64,000 nt of DNA. It comes from Rhizomys pruinosus. Its lineage: Eukaryota > Chordata > Mammalia > Rodentia > Spalacidae. The stretch is from NCBI GenBank assembly GCA_009823505.1, contig VZQC01000258.1, positions 1,680,036 through 1,744,035 of the forward strand, in the 5' to 3' direction. Positions 56,210 through 64,000 of this stretch are shown piece by piece. The first letter of the stretch is position 1. Each line of letters begins with the position of its first letter. The notes under the pieces are model-generated. The model ran no database searches, was not told the DNA's origin, and saw nothing but the letters and a program-made list of their open reading frames with translations. Both the position numbers and the translations under genes were made by a program.

Positions 56210-56940
56210 AAACAAAGGTCACTATGGCAGATGCCTACAAAACTAAATATACTCTTTCCATGCAATCTGGTGATTGCACTTCTTGGTGTTTCCCCAAATT
56301 AATTTAAAAAATATATGTCCCCATAAAAACCCACGTATCAATTATTTATAGCAGCCTTGTTTTTATTTACCAAAACTTGGAAACAATTCAAATACTCTTT
56401 GGTAAATGAACAGATAAAATGCAGTGCATTTGGCCAATGGATTATTCGCACTAAAAAGAAAAAAGAATCTATCAAGCAACTAAATTATAGAGGAACTGTA
56501 GATGCATATTAGGCTGTGAAAGAAGCTAACCTCAGTGGCTTCTTTCTTTGCTGTATGGTTCCAATCATACAATATTATGGAAATGGCAATACTATGGTAA
56601 TAAAATCCTGCAGATACCAAAGGTTAAAAGGGAGAGAAAGTTGAATAGAGAGGATCTTTAGGTAGTGAAACTACATAGTGTGATACTGCTGTGGTAAATA
56701 CATAGCATTAAACACTTGCCTGAATCCACTATATATAAAACACCAAGAACATGTACTGTAAACTATGCACTCTAGGTAATGATGTGTTAATGTAGCTTCA
56801 TAAACAAATGTGCCACTCCAGTGTTGAGAGTAGAGAAGGTTTATAGTAGGGGAAGTGGAAGATGTGGGAACTATTTGTTTGTACTTTCCACTCATTATTC
56901 CTATGTAGGTAAAACTGCACTTTAGTGCATTTTAATGAAT
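56210..56940 (+). mobile_element. Ancient L1/HAL1-like 3' end
   Basis: Landmarks of old mammalian L1M/HAL1 3' ends: 'tatttatagcagccttg', 'aacaccaagaacatgtactgtaa' region, 'taatgatgtgttaatgtagcttca', 'aacaaatgtgccactc', 'gtaaaactgcactt'. Very diverged, no coding potential. Confidence 0.65.
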
Positions 56941-58509
56941 GTTAATCCAAAGATAAGTAAAATTTCTTGTTCTATATTCCAAAAAATATGAAACACATAT
57001 TTGTTAATTCAACAACAAAGATCAGCATCTATCACATAAAGGTGCTCTCCAAGATACAAGGAGTACAAATAATTGAGAAGAATCTTATTTCAAGGGTGGG
57101 GTTATAATCACATAGCTATAAAATATTCTGAAGAGTGCTATAATAAAGATATGTATGAAGTACTATTGAACACAAAAGAAGAGTTCCCAGCTTTATCAAT
57201 TAAACTATGGAAACTGCCATCTGTGAAAATGAGGTACCACTATAACAAATTAGTCTTCAAGGAAGACCTTGATCTCAAAGCAATCCACTTGTCTCCACCT
57301 CCTGGATGCTGGGACTAAAGGCATGTGACACCAAGCCTGGCTCTCAAAGAATTCTTAAATGGGCTAGGGATAAGTCTCACTTGCAGTCACTGCTGGGGAC
57401 TGACCCATCAATGCAGAGATCAGTTGGTCACTTTTGTCACCTGACCTGAGAGGTGCTTCCAATGCAGATCCTTAGCCTGGGAAGCGAAACACTTCCCTCC
57501 CATCTGGCCATGCTATCCCACTTGCCAAAAAACTGCTGGTCTCACATCCTTGTATACTGCTGCCCCACCTTGCATCATGTGCCTGGGTCATGAGTTGCTC
57601 CCTCTTGGGGTGGGGGTCATAGGAATCCCATGACTTCCATGCTGTGCCCTGAGGGATGCTAACTGAGAACTAGCCCCTAACTCAAACTGGATCCTCCCAC
57701 ACATCCTGGTCTGCATAGTGAGTTCTATATCAGCTGGGGCTATGGAAAGACACTGTCTCCAAAAGAAGAATGCTGTCAGAAAATTAGGATTTATATGATC
57801 TTCTAGAAAACAATGGTTATAAAAATAATTATTTTCATCTTCTATGGAGCAGAAGCATCCCCCTAGAATTTATATGTTGAAGTTTAACCCACCATGCAGT
57901 AGCTTAGGTCTTTGTGAATAATACCGTTGCCATTGTAAAAAGTAGCAAAACAGGATATATCAGTTCCTTCAGTCAATCCTCAAGAGGTACATTGGAGGGC
58001 TCAACCTATGAGGAAACAGGCCCTCAACAAAGTAATGTGCTGTGTATCTGCACTCTGGCTTTAACTTCATCTTCCACATTTAGAACAAATAAATTTTGGT
58101 TGGTTATGTTACCCACCCTGAATTTTAGGGTACTCTGGAGGATTGGGAGCTGCCTTATTGTGACACAATGAAGAAAGAGTGTAAGGATAACAAAGAATAG
58201 ACTATTGCAAATAGAAAGATTTGGAAGAGTACCAGGTGTCACCAAAGAAGTGATGAGACAGCTGGAAAATGCAGAGATAGTCAGCAAAGTAGAGCAATCA
58301 TTGCATAGCTCTAGCCTCAACTCCCGAGAAGGGGAGGAGAATCAGAAGCCTCACCACAAAGGAACACCAGATAACCCTGGTGAAAATAGCCTCAGACCTT
58401 CCCACAAAACAAGCCCATGTTTCTCACAGCCTTGTATCTACTTGGAGGTTTTAGTGAGAGTGTCTCCTCTGCAGAACAGTATAGCAGTTATGAAGAGCTC
58501 CATTTTTCA
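56941..58509. other. Mostly unassigned; two B1 scraps
   Basis: Antisense B1 fragment at about 57262-57345 ('cctcctggatgctgggactaa') and a sense B1 3' fragment at 57700-57775 ('tcctggtctgcatagtgag', 'cagctggggctatgg'). 57840-58150 may be a degraded MLT1-like LTR ('ttatatgttgaagtttaaccc'). Small ORFs show no domain. Confidence 0.45.
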
Positions 58510-58514
58510 CCCTC

Positions 58515-58870
58515 GGTATTAGTCACTTTTCTGTTGCTGTGATAAAACACCATGACCAAGGAACTTATAAAAGGAAGAGTTTATTTGAGCTTATGATTGG
58601 CAGTTCCAGGGAATTAGAGTCCATTGTAGTGGGAGGCAAGGCATCTGGATCTGGAGCAGCAAGCCGAGGGTCACATCTCGCAATGAACACAGGAAGCAGA
58701 GAGAGCAACTGTAGACCACGAGGCTTGTTAAACTTACTAGGCCTGCCCCCAATAACGTACTTCCTCTAGCATGGCCACACCTTCTAAGACCTCCAAAAAC
58801 AGTGCCACCAACTGGAGACAAATGTCTGAATACTTACAGCCTATGGAGGACACTCATTCAAACCACCACA
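58515..58870 (-). repeat. MaLR 3' LTR
   Basis: 356 bp, minus-strand 5'-TGTGGTGGTTTGAATGAG start; the last base pair has T to G change at its outer end (58515). Contains TTTATA/AATAAA-like promoter-poly(A) region near 58565-58585. Confidence 0.88.
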
Positions 58871-59052
58871 TTCCACTCCCTGGCCCCCATAGGCTCCTGA
58901 CCATATAAAATGAAAAATGCATTTAGTCCAACCTTAAAAGTCCCCATAGTCTTTACCAGTTTCAATGCCATTCAAAAGTCTACAGTCCAAAGTCTCTTCT
59001 GAGACTCAGGCCAATCTCCTAACTGTAAGCTCCTGTAAAATCAAAAGGCAAA

Positions 59053-59856
59053 TTACAAACTCCCAACGTACAGTGGAACTGAATACACATTCCCATTCCA
59101 AAAGGGAGGAATAGAGGCATAGTGAGGAAATACTGGACCAAAACAAGACCGAAAACCAGCAGGGCAAACACCAAGTCCAGTAGCTCCATGTGCAACTTCT
59201 GGGACTTGACTTCCAAAGGGCTTAGATGGCTCAGCTCTTCCAGCTTTGCTTGCAACATACATCTCTTTCTTAGGCTGGTACCACTCCCTGTATGCAGCTC
59301 TCCTTGGCAAATATCTCACAGGTCTGGCATCTCGAATGTCTTCTTGGGGTCTCCGCTGCCAACCAGGCTTCACATTCACAGCTTCACGCAATGGCCTATC
59401 AGGGCCTTCTTTATTCAGGGACACCCCTGCTGCACTCTGCCTGGCCTCTGTGGCTCTCTGAAACCGTGGAGGAAGAACTGATGACCCCTTCACTCTTGCA
59501 AACTTCATGCCTCTAAAGCCAGCACCACGTGAATGAAATTGCCGAATCTGGCTGCAAGTTCGGGATGGACTCTCTCCTACTTTAACCACATTTGCAATTT
59601 TTCTCTGCCCTGGACTTGTTGGAGGATTAGCTGGGTGTGGTCTTGCCCTGAAGGTACTGATTCTTTTGTTTACTTGTAAATCTCCAGGCCTCTCCTTAAT
59701 CACTTTAGTCTCCTTATGAAAGGGAGCCTCTCCTTCACAAGCCTTGGCCACACCTTTAATCTTCCTAGTGTACTTTTCAGATGCAAACTGTACATTCTGC
59801 ATTTCCTTCTGCCCCATCTGCTCTCCTTCACTGTAGATCTGCACAATATTCACCAT
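59053..59856 (-). CDS. MaLR internal ORF (gag-position, 267 codons)
   Basis: An uninterrupted 267-codon frame fills most of the MaLR interior on the element's sense strand. It is basic and Arg/Pro/Gly-rich with no protease or RT motif. MaLR interiors are known to keep only a gag-like ORF of unclear function; assignment here is by position, not by a visible capsid or zinc-knuckle motif (none seen). Length without a stop is notable for an old element; it may be an intact remnant or chance. No host gene is suggested. Confidence 0.45.
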   Translation of the reverse strand: MVNIVQIYSEGEQMGQKEMQNVQFASEKYTRKIKGVAKACEGEAPFHKETKVIKERPGDLQVNKRISTFRARPHPANPPTSPGQRKIANVVKVGESPSRTCSQIRQFHSRGAGFRGMKFARVKGSSVLPPRFQRATEARQSAAGVSLNKEGPDRPLREAVNVKPGWQRRPQEDIRDARPVRYLPRRAAYREWYQPKKEMYVASKAGRAEPSKPFGSQVPEVAHGATGLGVCPAGFRSCFGPVFPHYASIPPFWNGNVYSVPLYVGSL

Positions 59857-60200
59857 TAAATGTCACGTCACCATTTCTACATTAAGCTGTCTTGAAATAT
59901 CCTCTGCCAAAGACATCAGTCCATTGCTTTTCAACTTAGCATCAGGCAAGCATTTTGGCTGTGGGCAAACTGCTGCCAGACTCTTTATCAAAATATCTCA
60001 GTTGCTGCCTAAGTCTTTATCCTCCTCTGGAACCACATCTTTTGCAGCCATGCTTTCTTCCAGGCCTCCACTAGAATGGCCCCTTAAGTTCTGCTTACAG
60101 TAGTCAACAGCCTTTCTAGCCAAAAGTCTTCCACATTTCTGCAAACATCCACATGGTCAGGTTCTTCACAGCCAACACCCCACCCCTGGTACCAAATTAC

Positions 60201-60556
60201 TGTATTAGTCACGTTTCTGTTGCTGTGATAAAACATCATGACCAAGGAACTTATAAAAGGAAGAGTTTATTTGAGCTTACGATTGACGGTTCCAGGGATT
60301 CAGAGTCCATTGTGGCAGGAGGCATGGTGGCTGGATCTGGAGCAGCATGCAGAGGGTCACATCTTGCAATGAGCACAGGAAGCAGAGAGAGCAACTGTAG
60401 ACCACGAGGCTTGTTAAACTCACTAAGCCTGCCCCCAATAACGTGCTTCCTCTAGCACAGCCACACCTTCTAAGACCTCCAAAAACAGTGCCACCAACTG
60501 GAGACAAATGTCTGAATATTTACAGCCTATGGTGGACACTCATTCAAACCACCACA
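60201..60556 (-). repeat. MaLR 5' LTR
   Basis: 356 bp, ends TGTATTAG...ACCACCACA on the plus strand; intact TG/CA ends and matching target duplication. Confidence 0.9.
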
Positions 60557-61470
60557 CCCTCCATGTCTCAAAGGTCACCTTGACAGAGAAGATATTGTTT
60601 AAGACTGAAATACACTGGAGTCCTAATAAGGAAGAACAATCACAAATTAGGGGGCTGGGGCTTAGCCTACCACACCATAGGGGGAAATACCACTTGGGAG
60701 GCAGTCCAGAAGAGAACAGGAGGATCAGATGCAGAAATTCTAAATCAGGATCAGGAGCCCAGGCTGTGAAGAGCATGGTAGAAGGTACCCTAACCTTCAT
60801 TGTCTAAGAACTTACCCCATCACCTAGTGATAACTGTAGAGTCTGACAGTGCAAGCCTGAGGTCACAGGTTGTCCAACTTCTAGAGACATTCATCCACCA
60901 TGAAGATCACTGCTGGAATTTCTGTGAACTCTGAAATTCCTGCAGAATGCTTTATGTGCACCACCTTTTGGATCCAGGACAGGATTTAACACAGAACATG
61001 TTTTGAAAGCATGGAGATTGGCCCTCCAGTACTGAACTCAAGTTTCAGTTTGCTTCAGCCATTCATTCAGAGAGAAAAAAACTCTTTCTTCCACTTCTTC
61101 CATGATGTTTCCTGAGCATTAGGCAAGGGGTTGCATTTTACATGTATCATTTAGGGCTGGACATGCCACAGTCACTTATTCTCTGCATTTTGACCAGTTG
61201 TGGAACTCTGTTTCCATCTGCTCCAAAAATAAGTCTCTGTGATGAAGGGGTGAGAAGCTGCATTTATCTGTGTTTAAGGATAAATATTTAGAACACAGTT
61301 ATAAATTGTATTTGTTTAGGGGAATGGCACTAGTAGGTTCTCCTCTAGGGTCTATGACCTCTCTGGCCGCAGGTATTTGGCTAGGTTTAGAGTACCATGT
61401 ATGAATTCCTTCTATTGAGTAAACCTTAAATACCAATTAGGCAGGTGTTGATTGACCCCAAGATAATGGT

Positions 61471-61502
61471 ACTATTGCACTATTGCACTATTGCACTATT
61501 GC
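61471..61502. repeat. 8-bp tandem repeat (ACTATTGC)x4
   Basis: Four perfect copies, followed 18 bp later by a perfect inverted repeat. Confidence 0.95.
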
Positions 61503-61520
61503 AAGAGGTATCTTGCTGGA

Positions 61521-61541
61521 CTGATCACAGTTTGTGATCAG
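61521..61541. repeat. 9-bp inverted repeat with 3-nt loop
   Basis: CTGATCACA-GTT-TGTGATCAG, perfect arms. A partial third copy of the right side (gtcacagtttgtgg) follows. Confidence 0.95.
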
Positions 61542-61714
61542 TCACAGTTTGTGGTTTATATGCTTTATAGCTGTGTAGAACTGCTTTTCTCCCTGGTAGC
61601 TAGCGTAACACCTTCAAATAATATGAGAATTGGTCTTCATGAAAGAGGCTTCCAGGTCAAGTCCAGCTCAATTCCTCCAAGTCCTGTGTCTTAAGTGTAC
61701 AGTGTTTTCAGCAA

Positions 61715-64000
61715 AATAGTCTTACACTATAGCTAAAAACACTTGAGAGAAAACAACAAATGAACCCTAAATCCAACAGACAGGAAAAAATAACAAAAAT
61801 CAGAGCAGAAATCAATGAAATGGAAACAAAGAAAACAGTACAAAAAATTAATGAATCCAAAAGCTGGTTCTTTGAAAAGATAAACAAGATAAACAGACCT
61901 CTACACCAGCTAACCAAAAGAAAGAAAGAGAAACTCCAAATTAATAGGATTCATGATGAAAAGAGAAACATCACAACAGATAAAGAAAGATTCAGACAGT
62001 CATATGAGAATACTTCAAAAACCTATACTCTACTAAGTTTGAAAACCCAAGAGAAATGGATGAGTATCTGAAATCCTGGGAGCCAACAAAGCTTAACCAA
62101 GAAGAGATTGACAGCTTAAACAGACCCATAACATTTGAGGAAATTTAAGACATAATAAAAAACCTCCCAACTAAAAAAAAAGCCCAGGCCCAGATGGTTT
62201 CACAGCAGAGAATTCTAGAAAACATTTACAGAGGTCTTAAAAACATTAATACTCAAACTATTCAGAAGGATACAAACAGAGGGAAATCCCCCAAACTTCT
62301 TCTATGAAGCCAGCATCACTCTAATACCAAAACCAGGCAAAGACACAACCAAAAAAGAAAACTATAGACCCATCTCATAAATGAACACAGATGCAAAAAT
62401 TCTAAACAAAATACTTGCAAATCGCAATACAGACCCACATCAAAAAGATCATCCATCAAGACCAAGTTGGATTCATACCAGAGATGCAGAGATGGTTCAA
62501 CATATGTAAATAAATAAATATCATAAAAACATAAATGGACTGAAAGACAAAAATCACAATCATCTCAATTGATGCAGAGAAAGCCTTTGACAAAATCCAG
62601 CATCCCTTCATGTTTAAAGTTCTAGAGGGAATTGGACTGAAGGGAACTTTCCTAAATATAATCAAAGCCATATACAACAAACCCACAGCCAACATCATCC
62701 GAAATGGAGAAAAATTAGAACCATTCCCCTTAAAGGCAGGAACCCAGCAAAGCTGCCCCCTATCATGACTCCTCTTCAACAGACTGCTTGAAATGCTTGC
62801 TAGGGCAATAAGGCAAGAAAAGGAAATTAAAAAATTACTAATTACAAGAGGAGGCCAAACTATCCCTGTTTGCAAATGATATGATAATTTTCCTAAGGGA
62901 TGCTAAAAACTACTCCAGAAAACTCCTATGAACAATTATGAGTTTCAGTAAAGTGTCAGGATACAAAATTAACCTAGAAAAATCAGTAGCCTTTCTTTAC
63001 ACCAACAACAAGCAACTGAAGAAGAACTATAAGGAGACCTTCCCACTCACAATAGCCTCAAAAAAAATAAAATACCTGGGGACAAACCTAAGCAAAGACA
63101 CCAAAGATTTCTACAACAAAAATTATAAACCCCTGAAGAAGGAGATTGAAGAAAACATCAAAAGATGGAGAAACCTCCCGTGCTCATAGATTGGAAAAAT
63201 TAATATAGTAAAAATGTTCATTCTACCCAAATTAATATACAGATTCAATGCAATCCCAATTAAAATCCCCATGAGTTTCTTCACAAGCTTGGGAAAAAAT
63301 CCTTAAATTCATATTAAAAAAAAATAATAGCTAAAGCAGCCCTGAGTGAAAAATGCAAGACAGGGGGAGATCACCTTGCCAGACTTCAAGTTATATTATA
63401 AGGCTATAGTCATAAAGACAGCCTGGTACTGCACAAAAACAGACCATTGACCAATGGAACATAATTGAAGATCCAAACTTGAGCTCATAGAGTTTCAGCC
63501 ACCTCATATTTGACAAAGGGGCCAAAGAAGCTCATTGGAGGAAAGATAGCACCTTCAGCAAATGGTGCTGGCAAAACTGGATCATCATGTGCAGAAGAAC
63601 AAAATTAAACCCCTACCTCTCACCCTGTACAAAAATCAACTCCAAATGGATCAAAGACCTCAAGATGATAGAAGAAAAAGTGGGCAGTGATCTACAAGAC
63701 TTAGGCACAGGAAAAGACTTTCTAAATCAGACAGCAGCAGCATAGGAAATAAGGTCGACAATTGACAAGTGAGACCTCATTAAACTCAAAAAGCTTCTGT
63801 ACAGTGAAAGAAACAATTAGGGAAGTGAAGAGAAAACCCACAGAGTGTGGGGAAACCTTCACCAATGATACATCTGACAGAGCATTAACATCCAGAATAT
63901 ATAAACTACTCAAAAAACAAGAAAAAAAATGACTCACTCAAAATATGGAGTAAATAACTGAACAGAGACTTCACCAATGAACAAGTAAACATGTCTGAGA
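61715..64000 (+). pseudogene. 5'-truncated L1 ORF2, runs out of window (broken)
   Basis: Begins in the linker between endonuclease and RT (62 kb 'caaagaaaacagtacaaaaa' region) and continues through RT fingers (62330-62400), a catalytic box changed from F-A-D-D to F-A-N-D near 62870, and the post-RT region (open 62938-63189) into the C-terminal third at the window end. Many frameshifts. The loss of a catalytic Asp alone would inactivate the RT. Confidence 0.9.

Larger units (their letters stand above)
58515..60556 (-). mobile_element. Complete MT-type MaLR element
   Basis: Two 356-bp LTRs (58515-58870 and 60201-60556) flank a 1330-bp interior; perfect 5-bp target duplication CCCTC at 58510-58514 and 60557-60561. 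It is oriented right to left. Next to the 5' LTR (right side) the interior starts, on the minus strand, with TGGTACCAGGGGTGGGG after a short spacer, complementary to the 3' end of tRNA-Leu as in MaLR/ERVL elements. The purine-rich CCAGGGAGTGGAA precedes the 3' LTR. The LTRs differ at roughly 25 positions by eye. No pol gene is present, as usual for MaLRs, which depend on ERVL enzymes. Confidence 0.9.
60562..61710. other. Unassigned sequence
   Basis: No recognised repeat body or gene. Holds the 8-bp tandem repeat and inverted repeat near 61.5 kb (listed separately). Confidence 0.4.

Noticed and set aside
61471..61541. CRISPR-like repeat
   Set aside because: Units are directly adjacent 8-mers without spacers, in a rodent genome.

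Overview
The window looks like nuclear DNA of a mouse-like (myomorph, probably muroid) rodent. The basis is the repeat set: tRNA-derived B2-type SINEs with A and B boxes, 7SL-derived B1 SINEs, B4-like SINEs, MT-type MaLR (ERVL-class) LTRs, Lx-type L1 3' ends, and L1 elements with tandem promoter monomers. I cannot name the species, and the L1 copies do not look like standard Mus or Rattus consensus. There are no bacterial features, CRISPR arrays, rRNA genes or functional tRNA genes. I see no multi-exon host gene. The only host-gene homology I recognise is a processed retrocopy of Arpc1a (51.8-53.36 kb), which lacks its start codon.

Layout. 1-3.35 kb: the end of an L1 ORF2 plus an unusually long (about 2.2 kb) 3' tail. 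3.6-6 kb: old antisense L1 remnants with a younger L1 nested in them (14-bp target duplication). 6-16.8 kb: mostly unassigned sequence with scattered SINEs, an L1 tail-only insertion (9.08-9.62 kb), an Lx-type L1 3' end, an acidic broken reading frame (13.4-14.11 kb) and an MLT1-like LTR. 16.86-25.56 kb: a near full-length sense L1 with 250-bp monomers, broken ORF1 and ORF2, a B2 between the ORFs, a solo MaLR LTR inside the reverse transcriptase, and the long 3' tail. 25.9-28.2 kb: truncated L1s. 28.3-33.3 kb: an ERV LTR split by a second near full-length sense L1 (10-bp target duplication). 33.3-37.3 kb: an antisense L1 lacking its 3' third, forming a large tail-to-tail inverted repeat with the previous element. 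37.3-44.3 kb: SINEs, LTRs (one solo LTR with a perfect 5-bp duplication) and unassigned sequence. 44.3-51.8 kb: successive L1 fragments, including a third copy of the long tail. 51.8-53.36 kb: Arpc1a retrocopy. 53.36-53.69 kb: an unclassified repeat also present at 45.1 kb. 53.7-56.2 kb: antisense L1. 56.2-56.94 kb: ancient L1/HAL1-like 3' end. 58.5-60.56 kb: a complete MaLR provirus-like element with two LTRs, a tRNA-Leu-type primer site and a 267-codon gag-position ORF. 61.7-64 kb: another sense L1 running out of the window.

The retrotransposons supply the only machinery here. L1 ORF1p (coiled-coil RNA-binding protein) and ORF2p (endonuclease and reverse transcriptase) normally copy their own RNA, SINE RNAs and host mRNAs such as Arpc1a into the genome. 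Every L1 copy I could follow is interrupted by frameshifts, stops, insertions or truncation, so none looks mobile. Target duplications and nesting give a relative history: L1 insertions were followed by B2, B1 and MaLR insertions into them. The most notable observations are the L1 lineage with a 2.2-kb 3' tail, two different L1 promoter-monomer types, the nearly open Arpc1a retrocopy, the acidic broken ORF of unknown origin, an unclassified repeat in two places, and a tail copy with so many small indels that local assembly error is plausible.
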